The translations under genes were made by a program, and so were the position numbers. Below, in pieces: positions 17,760 through 25,504 of a DNA stretch of 64,000 nt. Below the pieces are notes generated by a model. The model had not been told where the DNA came from. It ran no database searches and saw only the letters and a program-made list of their open reading frames with translations. The stretch comes from Sphingobacterium cavernae (GTDB lineage: Bacteria; Bacteroidota; Bacteroidia; Sphingobacteriales; Sphingobacteriaceae): positions 1-64,000 of the forward strand of contig NZ_VIQM01000065.1 in assembly GCF_008520265.1 (NCBI RefSeq), read 5' to 3'. How positions within the stretch are numbered: the stretch's first letter is position 1; the number at the start of each line of letters is the position of its first letter.

Positions 17760-17999
17760 TTACTTTTTAATAAGTGGCGTAAGCAGATACTCCAAACCAT
17801 TCAATTTGATCTCGTACAAAGTTGCCAATTGTGTGCCTAATTTTCCTGGAGGAAAACCTTTTTTGTGAAACCAAACCAAGTATGGCTCGGGTAATCGACA
17901 AAGCAACCAACCATGGTATTTGCCGAATGGCATTTTTGTATTTGCCAATTCAACCAATATTTCGGGATTAAAAAAATTGTTATTCTCTTGTTTTGCCAT
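17760..17999 (-). CDS. DUF3820 family small protein
   Basis: 79 residues. The core MPFGKYHGWLLCRLPEPYLVWF matches DUF3820, a short cytoplasmic domain of unknown role found alone or near nucleic-acid genes. It overlaps the end of the upstream glycosyltransferase gene by 20 bp, so it is the last gene of the polysaccharide operon by position. Whether it takes part in that pathway is not shown. Confidence 0.8.
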   Translation of the reverse strand: MAKQENNNFFNPEILVELANTKMPFGKYHGWLLCRLPEPYLVWFHKKGFPPGKLGTQLATLYEIKLNGLEYLLTPLIKK

Positions 18000-18732
18000 T
18001 TACGAGTCTATACTTGATAAGTCTTAATGCGATGATGCCGTGATTAATCCAATTTTGAAAAGTGCCGTAATGTTTTTTGAAAATAGCATAACGCTCTTTC
18101 AAACTTTGTTTATGTCGCTTTTGAGACATGCCTCCAACCAAATAGCGTGCTACGTAGCAATTTACATTCTGCGTAGTTTTAGCTTTTTTAGCTGCTCGTA
18201 TCACCCAATCTACATCAGCACTAAGTTTGTATTGCAAATCATAGGGCTGCGCAATTTCACGTTTTACATATATAGCTTGATGGCAAACATTCATTCCATA
18301 TTGAAAAGATTTCCAGTCAAATTGCTGTGGCGCTTTATGACGTCGATCGCCAATGATTTTTCGGTCTTCGTCGACTAATTTAGTCTCGCCGTAAATAATA
18401 TCTGCACCCTTACCTTTTTCTACTATTGTTTGGATAGTATTGTTGTCAAATAATTCATCTCCTGAGTTCAAAAATAACACGTAGTCACCAGTAGCTTTTG
18501 CTAATCCTTTGTTCATCGCGTCGTAGATACCAGCATCTTTTTCAGATACAAGAATATCAATGCTGCCGCGATATTTTTGGATAATATCCAGCGTACCATC
18601 CGTAGAAGCACCATCGATGATAATGTATTCGATGTGGCTGTACGACTGATTGATGACCGAAAGAATAGTATGTTCGATATCACGTACATTATTGTACACA
18701 ATAGTAATAATGGATATTTTGGGAGATGTCAC
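17980..18732 (-). CDS. Family 2 glycosyltransferase
   Basis: 250 residues, GT-A fold: KISIITIVYNNVRDIEHTI at the start, DGASTDGT, the metal-binding region VLFLNSGDELFD and CHQAIYVKRE. It adds a sugar from a nucleotide donor, probably to a surface polysaccharide repeat at the inner membrane. The start is GTG at 18732, since no ATG occurs before the conserved core, and it lies 5 bp after the preceding gene's stop. Confidence 0.9.
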   Translation of the reverse strand: MTSPKISIITIVYNNVRDIEHTILSVINQSYSHIEYIIIDGASTDGTLDIIQKYRGSIDILVSEKDAGIYDAMNKGLAKATGDYVLFLNSGDELFDNNTIQTIVEKGKGADIIYGETKLVDEDRKIIGDRRHKAPQQFDWKSFQYGMNVCHQAIYVKREIAQPYDLQYKLSADVDWVIRAAKKAKTTQNVNCYVARYLVGGMSQKRHKQSLKERYAIFKKHYGTFQNWINHGIIALRLIKYRLVNGKTRE

Positions 18733-18737
18733 TTTTG

Positions 18738-19646
18738 CTATTTTATATTCAAATGCTTTTTAGCAAATCTTAAAACTCTTGTAAATAAAGAGCCTTTACG
18801 ATGTTTGTAAAAATAAGTAATTGCCTCGTAAGCTTGTTTATTTTCTTCGATTTCTTTGGGAAAGTATGAGACAGCTTGGGTTGCAAGTTCCACTTTATAC
18901 GCATTATCTGCATCAGAATGCGTACCCGAACCATCCGTACCCATATTTTGAATCATGGATTGTCTGGGGTATAAAGCCAATCCATCATTATTAAAAAGGG
19001 TTAGATACCAGCGAATAGCCCAAGAATTGATTTTTCCAGCCTTATATTCTTTAACTTGTTTCCAAAAATTCTCCGTATGATCTATACTGAATCTTTTGAT
19101 TTTATCTTTATCGAAATCTGCAATAAGTTGATCGATATCTGTGTTGTATTTGTTCCAAGCACGCTTCCACGTAGCCCATCCCCAACTATTCGCAACGCGA
19201 AAGAAAAAAGTTTCGGGTAGTTTATCTGCATCTTTTACAGGATACATGTAGCCACTGATTTCCATGACCTTTTCCTCTTGTTCGTAAGCATCCAGTGCAT
19301 CATTGAAGTAGCGCAATCCAACCTTGGAAATTTCTAAATCGTCTTCCAATACGATAACTTTTCCATATTGTTTGATAATTTCACTTACGCCAGAAATGAT
19401 ATTCTGCGCTAACCCCACATTACGTTCTCTTTCGATAATAGTAATTTTTTTGAAATTCCACGGCTCTGCTATTATTGCGCGAACTCTATTTACGTGTTCA
19501 ATTGCATTAGCATTTTTAGCGCCATCAGAAAAGATAAATACCTCAGAATCCTGCGCAAGTTCTGCATTTTCCAAAGCCTGCAACATCTTTCGAGTGTGAT
19601 GTGGTCGATTATATGTAAAAATTATAATAGGCGCTAATTCTCGCAT
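18738..19646 (-). CDS. Glycosyltransferase, GT2/GT13-like
   Basis: 302 residues from the ATG at 19646. A longer TTG start at 19673 would overlap the previous gene and lies outside the conserved core. The core begins APIIIFTYNRPHHTRKML, with VFIFSDGAKN, VIVLEDDLEISKVGLRYFNDAL carrying the EDD metal site, and WGWATWKRAW. This pattern is common in Bacteroidota polysaccharide clusters. It lies 4 bp downstream of the preceding glycosyltransferase gene. Sugar specificity cannot be read from the sequence. Confidence 0.88.
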   Translation of the reverse strand: MRELAPIIIFTYNRPHHTRKMLQALENAELAQDSEVFIFSDGAKNANAIEHVNRVRAIIAEPWNFKKITIIERERNVGLAQNIISGVSEIIKQYGKVIVLEDDLEISKVGLRYFNDALDAYEQEEKVMEISGYMYPVKDADKLPETFFFRVANSWGWATWKRAWNKYNTDIDQLIADFDKDKIKRFSIDHTENFWKQVKEYKAGKINSWAIRWYLTLFNNDGLALYPRQSMIQNMGTDGSGTHSDADNAYKVELATQAVSYFPKEIEENKQAYEAITYFYKHRKGSLFTRVLRFAKKHLNIK

Positions 19647-19650
19647 ACAG

Positions 19651-20544
19651 TTAAGAGTTTTGTGTTTTTTCAATCAATTCTATAATAGAACGATTGTTTG
19701 CGACTTCTTGTTTTTTGTTTTTAAGAGAATAAAATAAAATCAATGTTTTATGGTAGGTAATCAGCTCTTTTTCAACACGCACAGTATCTCTCCTCAATTT
19801 CTTATTCAAATAACGATAAGAATCTAAAGCTAACCGCGCAGTCTTCAATGAAAATTTTCTATTTGAAATGGGGTGTTTATATGATTTAGAAAAATCCATT
19901 TTTATATGGCAATCTGGAAACTGCGAAAGCATTGATTCATGTAAATAACGTTCTTCACCATAAAGAAAAATATTCTCATCGTAACCACCAATCGCGATGA
20001 AACTTGATTTACGCAAAAAAAAGCAAGCGCCAGAAACAACAGCGTACTGTGGTATAAAAATATTGAGCTTTTGCAAAAGTTGATTTATTATGAAATTAAC
20101 TCGTGTCAATCTACGTTGGATAAATGAATGTGTCTTTTTATTATATTGATTTACTTGTTGGATACCAAGAATATTAAGTTTCGGATCCTTTATAAATTCA
20201 TTTTTCGCCCAAGAAAAGAGTGGTTCTACTAATTTAACATCAGGATTAATAAGTAGAACATGTTCGTATTTAGCATTATTAATTCCCAAATTATTTCCAG
20301 CACCATAGCCTCCATTAATAGGATTTGCAATAAAAATAACATCTTTATAGTTTGTTCTAACGAAATTTTGAAGCTCAACCTGATTATCACTGTTGTTATC
20401 TACTAGAATAATTTCGAGCGCCTCTCCTATATCATTGTGGTGGAGAATTGCATCCACACACTTTATGACGAGTTCTAGTGGCGTATTGTACGTGAGTAAT
20501 ACAGCGCTAATACCATCTTTATTTACTTTTATGTCTGGAAACAT
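19651..20544 (-). CDS. Family 2 glycosyltransferase, rhamnosyltransferase-like
   Basis: 297 residues. GISAVLLTYNTPLELVIKCVDAI, then ILVDNNSDNQ, INGGYGAGNNLGINNA, LLINPDVKLVEP and GACFFLRKSSFIAIGGYDENIFLYGEE, the usual order for WcaA/rhamnosyltransferase-type enzymes. Its start overlaps the end of the flippase gene by 26 bp, so both are in one operon with the downstream transferases. Confidence 0.9.
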   Translation of the reverse strand: MFPDIKVNKDGISAVLLTYNTPLELVIKCVDAILHHNDIGEALEIILVDNNSDNQVELQNFVRTNYKDVIFIANPINGGYGAGNNLGINNAKYEHVLLINPDVKLVEPLFSWAKNEFIKDPKLNILGIQQVNQYNKKTHSFIQRRLTRVNFIINQLLQKLNIFIPQYAVVSGACFFLRKSSFIAIGGYDENIFLYGEERYLHESMLSQFPDCHIKMDFSKSYKHPISNRKFSLKTARLALDSYRYLNKKLRRDTVRVEKELITYHKTLILFYSLKNKKQEVANNRSIIELIEKTQNS

Positions 20545-21985
20545 ATTTACTTTTTAAATAGTGTATGATTTCTAAAAGTACTTCGGACTTAATTATATAC
20601 AAAATTGATAAATAAGTAATACAAAACACAAAAGCTTTGACAATAAAAGAAATCCATATACCAGAGACAAAATTACCAATAAAATAAGTGAATACCCCAC
20701 CTAATACGGATGGAATAAGGTATTTAAGAATAATTAAGGATAGTTGAGAATATTCTATTTTACTGTACTGCGCTACGGAAATCTGCCACACAAATGTCCA
20801 AAACATAGTAAATAAGGAAATTCCCCATACCATGGGCATTACATCATCGCCATGTAAGAAATATATTATGATTAATTGAATGATTCCAAAAGAAATGATA
20901 TAACGCATGTATAAATCTGACTTGCCCTTACTCAATAAAAAGTTGGAATAGAAATTAATAATGGGCAGAAAAGCAGCATTAAGACATAAAACTTTTAAAA
21001 TTGGCACAGCAGGTATCCATTTATCCGTTACTGTAATAACAATAAATTCCTCTGCAACAACATTCAATAATGTTAATCCGGGGAATGCAGCGAAGCAAAT
21101 GAAATTCAAGAGTTTAGCAAATATTCTTTTTTGTCGCTCCCTGTCATCAGCAATAGTAGACAACATGGGTTGAGCAAAACCATGCGACATATTCGCAATC
21201 ACACCCTGAGCTTTAATGCTCCATCCATTCGCTTGTGTATAGTTACCGGTTGATGTTGTAGAATTTTTGCCTAATATCAACGTCAGAATATTATTATTAA
21301 GCGTTTCAACAACTCGAGTAATTAATATTTTCGAACTGAATCCCCATAATTCCTTGATAGGAGCAAAATTAATATTTAAGGAAGGCCTGAAGCCAGAATA
21401 CAAAAAACAGATTAAGGAGTATGTAAAAGAGTAGGTAATGCTTTGAAATACTATTCCCCAATAGGCATAACCAAAGTAGACAAGCGTGATACCTATCGCT
21501 CCAGAACAAAGTGTTCCGGCAACAGTGGCTATGGATCTTTCTTTGACTTTTAGCGTCTTAAATAAATACGCACTGTGTGCAATACCAAGACTACCAAATA
21601 CTAAGCCGATAAAAAGTACTCGTGCAGCAGTTACTATTTCAGGCTGATTATAGAAATAACCTATAATTGGAGATAAACAAAAGAGAATAATGTATAATGA
21701 GATGCTTATCAATAAGCTCGTCCAAAATACAGCATTGTAATCGCGGTGGTCAATTTTTTTCCGATTTGCTAAGGCATTGATAAATCCAGCTTCTTGGATG
21801 GATGAGCATACTGTCGCAAATACAATTATTATAGACACTAAACCATAGTCGTGTGGAGTTAGGATACGACTTAGATAAATTCCAAAAAAAACAGCAAGTA
21901 ATTGTTGCGCTCCATTCGAAATGCTTCCCCACAATATCCCTTTTACAGCTTTCGATTTTAATGAATCAGAACTATTACTTGACAT
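20519..21985 (-). CDS. WzxC-type lipopolysaccharide/polysaccharide flippase
   Basis: 488 residues, mostly membrane-embedded with roughly 12-14 hydrophobic segments. The N-terminal KAVKGILWGSISNGAQQLLAVFF, LTPHDYGLVSI and IQEAGFINALANRK are hallmarks of the polysaccharide transporter branch of the MOP superfamily. It moves undecaprenyl-linked repeats across the inner membrane. It starts 7 bp after the DeoR-type regulator, and the glycosyltransferases downstream would build its substrate. No polymerase is visible in the window. Confidence 0.9.
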   Translation of the reverse strand: MSSNSSDSLKSKAVKGILWGSISNGAQQLLAVFFGIYLSRILTPHDYGLVSIIIVFATVCSSIQEAGFINALANRKKIDHRDYNAVFWTSLLISISLYIILFCLSPIIGYFYNQPEIVTAARVLFIGLVFGSLGIAHSAYLFKTLKVKERSIATVAGTLCSGAIGITLVYFGYAYWGIVFQSITYSFTYSLICFLYSGFRPSLNINFAPIKELWGFSSKILITRVVETLNNNILTLILGKNSTTSTGNYTQANGWSIKAQGVIANMSHGFAQPMLSTIADDRERQKRIFAKLLNFICFAAFPGLTLLNVVAEEFIVITVTDKWIPAVPILKVLCLNAAFLPIINFYSNFLLSKGKSDLYMRYIISFGIIQLIIIYFLHGDDVMPMVWGISLFTMFWTFVWQISVAQYSKIEYSQLSLIILKYLIPSVLGGVFTYFIGNFVSGIWISFIVKAFVFCITYLSILYIIKSEVLLEIIHYLKSKYVSRHKSK

Positions 21986-21992
21986 TTATTTT

Positions 21993-22736
21993 CTATATAA
22001 TCTTGATATGACTGCCAAAATCTTTCAGACGATGATCTGAAATTTCTAAATCCGTAACTAAATATGTCAATTCTTTCAATGGAGCCACGCGCATTTTTTG
22101 ATTAGAATTCAATTTCTCCGCGATACTTAAGATTGCTAAAGATTTAGAACATTTTATCATCGCACGTTTGATTTGTACTACCTCCCAATCCGAATCCGTA
22201 ATACCTTCTTCGATAGAAAGACTGTTTGTGCCTAATAAACATAAATCTACACGCAAATCCGACAATTCGTTAATAACTTGTGAGCCCGTCACAATATTCG
22301 TATTACGTGATAATTTACCGCCCAATAGAAATACTTCAATATTATCCTTTTCAGCTAATTCTAATGCCACCAATGGACTAATAGTAAAAAAAGTACACTG
22401 CAAATCATTCGGAATAAGACGTGCCAATTCAATCATTGTCGTGCCGCCGCCAATCAAAATAGTCATACCCGAAGAGATAAGTGAAAGCGCTTTCAAAGCT
22501 ATCTCCTTTTTACCTTCTTTAGCGTACACATTGCCCTCTTGAAAAGGAAATTGGAAAGACTTAGATAATGCACCGCCATACACTTTTATTACTTTTCCAT
22601 TTTCCGCCAATTCATTTAAATCGCGTCGTATCGTGTCCTCTGAAACGTTCAATTGAACACTAAGATCGGAGGAGAGCACTTTATTATGCAAGTTAATTTG
22701 ATGAATAATATACGCTTGTCTTTCTTCTTTAAGCAT
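21993..22736 (-). CDS. DeoR/GlpR-family transcriptional regulator
   Basis: 247 residues. N-terminal winged HTH with the DeoR signature (LKEERQAYIIHQI, VSEDTIRRDLNEL, VIKVYGGAL) and a C-terminal DeoRC sugar-phosphate-sensing fold (ILIGGGTTMIELA, VFLLGGKLSRNT, LCLLGTNSLSIEEGITDSD). Such proteins repress sugar genes until a phosphorylated sugar binds. It stands first, 7 bp before the flippase gene, so it may control the polysaccharide operon in response to a sugar phosphate, an unusual pairing. A target inside the operon is inference. Confidence 0.9.
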   Translation of the reverse strand: MLKEERQAYIIHQINLHNKVLSSDLSVQLNVSEDTIRRDLNELAENGKVIKVYGGALSKSFQFPFQEGNVYAKEGKKEIALKALSLISSGMTILIGGGTTMIELARLIPNDLQCTFFTISPLVALELAEKDNIEVFLLGGKLSRNTNIVTGSQVINELSDLRVDLCLLGTNSLSIEEGITDSDWEVVQIKRAMIKCSKSLAILSIAEKLNSNQKMRVAPLKELTYLVTDLEISDHRLKDFGSHIKII

Positions 22737-22769
22737 GATGAATATTTTAATATAATTGGTAATGTTTTA

Positions 22770-23726
22770 TTAGGAGTTGTCTTCTTCTTGAGACGGTTTT
22801 GATTTCGTCACGCCAGCTTTGAAACGTGGCTTGAATCCAGCCGGCTTATTTGCTGGTTCAAAAGTATTTTCTTCTTCCTTTTCAATAGGAGTAACTTCTT
22901 GTGAAGTTTCTTCTGTAGGTGCTGCTTTTGTGACGCCAGCTTTGAATCGTGGTTTGAAACCAGCAGGTTTACTTACCGGTTCAGTAGTACTTTCTTCTTT
23001 CTTTTCAATAGGAGGAATTTCTTGTGAAGTTTCTTCTGTAGGTGCTGATTTTGTCACACCAGCTTTGAAACGCGGTTTGAAACCAGCAGTTTTATTTGCC
23101 GGCTCGGAAGTGTTTTCTTCTATCTTTTCAATAGGAGTAACTTCTTGTGAAGTTTCTTCAGTACGTGCTGCTTTAGTAACGCCAGCTTTGAAGCGTGGCT
23201 TGAAACCAGAAGGTTTACTTGCCGGTTCGGAAGAATTTTCTTCTTTCTTTTCAATTGGAGTGACTTCTTGTGAAGTTTCTTCCGTAGGTGCTGCTTTTGT
23301 CACAACAGCTTTGAAGCGTGGCTTGAATCCAGAAGGCGTTGCTGTAGGCACTATCTCTGAAGAATCTGTAGTTGTTTTTTCTTCTATAGTTTCTTCTACA
23401 TTAGTTTTCACTGGAGCTTTAAAGCGTGGTTTGAATCCTGCAGGTTTAGCTGTAGGCTCTGCAGCTGTTTTCTGATCTGGGGTAGGATTCGCCGTATCCG
23501 AGATCGGTGATACGACCTTTGCTTCTTTTTTAGGAACTATTGCTTCTTCAGCCAAAGGATGGACTCTTCGCAGTTGATTAAACCAAAATTTTTTGGTGTG
23601 ATCAAAACTTTTTTCACCCATCTTTTCGTAATGCAATTGGAATTCAAAGAATAGTGATTCATCCACTTTTTTTAAAGCGGCTAAGTCAATTTTTTTCTTA
23701 ATAAAAAATTCTTCGAACGTAAGCAT
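22770..23726 (-). CDS. Protein with six GFKPRFKA repeats of about 41 residues
   Basis: 318 residues from the ATG at 23726. Family not recognised. The N-terminal 60 residues (LTFEEFFIKKKIDLAALKK to FWFNQLRRVHPL) look like a small folded helical domain. The rest is disordered, acidic and repetitive: six GFKPRFKA motifs separated by Glu/Thr/Pro-rich linkers (EETSQEVTPIEKKEE). The last four units share a 41-residue (123-bp) period at the DNA level, implying recent unequal duplication. The basic motif may bind nucleic acid or a partner protein repeatedly; this is speculative. The mRNA appears leaderless. It ends 33 bp before the DeoR-type gene. Confidence 0.85.
   Translation of the reverse strand: MLTFEEFFIKKKIDLAALKKVDESLFFEFQLHYEKMGEKSFDHTKKFWFNQLRRVHPLAEEAIVPKKEAKVVSPISDTANPTPDQKTAAEPTAKPAGFKPRFKAPVKTNVEETIEEKTTTDSSEIVPTATPSGFKPRFKAVVTKAAPTEETSQEVTPIEKKEENSSEPASKPSGFKPRFKAGVTKAARTEETSQEVTPIEKIEENTSEPANKTAGFKPRFKAGVTKSAPTEETSQEIPPIEKKEESTTEPVSKPAGFKPRFKAGVTKAAPTEETSQEVTPIEKEEENTFEPANKPAGFKPRFKAGVTKSKPSQEEDNS
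22795..23440 (-). repeat. Tandem coding repeat, 123-bp period
   Basis: Six copies of a unit encoding GFKPRFKA plus linker. The four 3' (C-terminal) units align closely at the DNA level over 123 bp, and the first two are more diverged in length and sequence. This array also makes a long spurious reading frame on the opposite strand (22819-23475). Confidence 0.8.
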
Positions 23727-23729
23727 TCC

Positions 23730-23737
23730 CAAAGTTA
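23730..23737 (-). promoter_or_regulatory. -7 promoter element of the repeat-protein gene
   Basis: TAACTTTG on the minus strand, exact TAnnTTTG, only 3 nt (GGG) before the ATG at 23726. A TTG at 23732 falls inside the element and cannot be the start. The transcript is expected to be leaderless. Confidence 0.7.
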
Positions 23738-23755
23738 ACGATTTGAACAGATAAT

Positions 23756-23782
23756 AAAAAAGAGGGCAGCACCCTCTTTTTT
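23756..23782. terminator. Terminator downstream of yebC
   Basis: AAAAAAGAGGG and CCCTCTTTTTT form an 11-bp stem with a 5-nt loop and U-runs on both strands. It lies 22 bp after the yebC stop and separates that operon from the repeat-protein gene. Confidence 0.85.
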
Positions 23783-23803
23783 ATTTTTCACTATAAATTG
23801 TGA

Positions 23804-24529
23804 TTAATCCATGTTGTGGTATACCGCTTGCACGTCGTCATCTTCCTCAATTTTATCGATTAATTTCAATACGTCCGCAGCTTGCTCTTCAGTCAAAGAA
23901 GAGTGCGATAGAGCGATACGCTCCAATTTAGCCGATTTCAATTCTACACCTTTTTCTTCCAAAAGACGTTGCATATTACCGAAATCTTCGAAAGAAGTCT
24001 GTACAACGACAATGTCGTTTCCTTCTTCGTCAGCTTCTACGTATAATTCTTCTAATCCACCATCAATCAATTCCAATTCTAATTCTTCCACATCCAAGTC
24101 TTCAGCTGCCGCAAAGCGGAAGATAGATTTGCGATTGAAGATGAAATCCAAAGAACCAGTCTTTCCCAAAGAACCACCAGACTTTGTAAAATATGATCTG
24201 ATATTAGCAACCGTACGGTTGGTATTATCTGTAGCCGTCTCGATCAATACAGGTACACCATGTGGACCGTATCCTTCGTACACATATTCTTCGTAACCTT
24301 TAGCATCTTTCTCAGACGCTCTCTTGATAGCTGCCTCAACACGGTCTTTTGGCATGTTTACAGCCTTTGCATTTTGAATTGCAGTGCGTAAGCGCGAGTT
24401 GTTCTCTGGATGAGGTCCACCTTCTTTTACAGCGATAGCAATTTCCTTGCCTAATCGTGTAAATTGAACCGCCATTTTAGCCCAGCGCTTAAATTTTCTT
24501 TCCTTTCTAAATTCAAAAGCTCTACCCAT
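23804..24529 (-). CDS. yebC: YebC/PmpR-family protein
   Basis: 241 residues, the usual YebC length. MGRAFEFRKERKFKRWAKMA is the Bacteroidota form of the N-terminus, followed by FTRLGKEIAIAVKEGGPHPENN, PKDRVEAAIKRASEKDAKGYEEYVYEGYGPHGVP, TRTVANIR-type and GGSLGKTGSLDF-type motifs. Family members were described as transcription regulators, and some have been linked to translation of polyproline stretches. It starts 8 bp after the threonine dehydrogenase stop, so the two are cotranscribed. Confidence 0.93.
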   Translation of the reverse strand: MGRAFEFRKERKFKRWAKMAVQFTRLGKEIAIAVKEGGPHPENNSRLRTAIQNAKAVNMPKDRVEAAIKRASEKDAKGYEEYVYEGYGPHGVPVLIETATDNTNRTVANIRSYFTKSGGSLGKTGSLDFIFNRKSIFRFAAAEDLDVEELELELIDGGLEELYVEADEEGNDIVVVQTSFEDFGNMQRLLEEKGVELKSAKLERIALSHSSLTEEQAADVLKLIDKIEEDDDVQAVYHNMD

Positions 24530-24537
24530 TGTGATGT

Positions 24538-25479
24538 TTATTTTTTAAGATTTTCGATCATTACTCGTGTCAAATCTTCTAGGCTATAATCCAATTTCCA
24601 ATTCCAGTCTTTTTGGGCGTAATCATCATTGATACTTTTAGGCCAAGAATCTGCAATGGCTTGACGTGGATCGCCTTCTGCATAAGACATCTCAAAATTA
24701 GGAAGAATTTTTTTAATTTCTTGGGCAATCTGCGCAGGAGTAAAGGAAATACCTGCCAAATTATAACTCGAGCGTATCGTCAGGTTTTCTGCTGGAGCAT
24801 CCATCAATTCGATTGTCGCTCGTACCGCATCATCCATATACATCATCGGAAGAGCAGTATCTTCGGACAAGAAACTTTCGTATTTGCCTTTTGCCAATGC
24901 TTCGAAGAAAATATGTACAGCGTAATCTGTTGTACCACCTCCTGGTGCTGTCTTCCATGAAATAATTCCTGGATAGCGGAGGCTTCGAATATCTAAATCG
25001 TATTTTGCATGGTAATATTCTACTAATCTTTCGCCAGCTAACTTACTAATACCGTAGATACTATTCGGATCCATTACACAGTATTGTGGTGTTTCCGTTT
25101 TTGGAGAGTTTGGCCCAAAAACAGCAATCGAGCTTGGCCAAAATATTTTTTTGATTCCTAATTCAACAGCCAAATCCAACACATTCAATAAACCATTCAT
25201 GTTTAGATCCCAAGCTTTCATAGGATATTGCTCGCCTGTTGCAGACAACATTGCTGCCAAAAGATAAATCTGCGTAGGATTGTATTTGATAAATAATTCT
25301 TTCAGAAGATTTTTATCCAGCACATTAGCCGTTTCGAAAATATCACCTTCCTCTAAATCGTGAGGAGGTTTTATATCAGTCGTGATAACATTTTGTCTAC
25401 CAAATTTGTTTCGAAGTGCTAAAGCTAATTCAGACCCAATCTGACCATTCGCCCCAAGGATAATTATTGTTTCTTTCAT
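24538..25479 (-). CDS. L-threonine 3-dehydrogenase, SDR type
   Basis: 313 residues from the ATG at 25479; an upstream TTG at 25491 lies inside the promoter element. Extended SDR with NAD-binding ILGANGQIGSE, SSIAVFGP, catalytic SIYGISK (Tyr-x-x-x-Lys), and the RYPGIISWKTAPGGGTTDYAV stretch characteristic of epimerase-like threonine dehydrogenases. It oxidises L-threonine to 2-amino-3-ketobutyrate, the substrate of Kbl, whose gene starts at 63513. A UDP-sugar epimerase is less likely because of the APGGGTTDY motif. Confidence 0.88.
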   Translation of the reverse strand: MKETIIILGANGQIGSELALALRNKFGRQNVITTDIKPPHDLEEGDIFETANVLDKNLLKELFIKYNPTQIYLLAAMLSATGEQYPMKAWDLNMNGLLNVLDLAVELGIKKIFWPSSIAVFGPNSPKTETPQYCVMDPNSIYGISKLAGERLVEYYHAKYDLDIRSLRYPGIISWKTAPGGGTTDYAVHIFFEALAKGKYESFLSEDTALPMMYMDDAVRATIELMDAPAENLTIRSSYNLAGISFTPAQIAQEIKKILPNFEMSYAEGDPRQAIADSWPKSINDDYAQKDWNWKLDYSLEDLTRVMIENLKK

Positions 25480-25488
25480 ATATGTGAA

Positions 25489-25496
25489 CAAAGTTA
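25489..25496 (-). promoter_or_regulatory. -7 promoter element of the threonine dehydrogenase-yebC operon
   Basis: TAACTTTG on the minus strand, exact TAnnTTTG, 9 nt before the ATG at 25479, leaving a leader of only a few bases. Confidence 0.7.
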
Positions 25497-25504
25497 TTCG
25501 TTTT

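Noticed and set aside
22795..23440. CRISPR array
   Set aside because: The repeats are long, coding and without unique spacers; no cas genes are present in the window.
22819..23475. 218-codon frame opposite the repeat protein
   Set aside because: It is the antisense shadow of the 123-bp coding repeat, which keeps all frames open; the minus-strand gene has a promoter and a conserved head domain.
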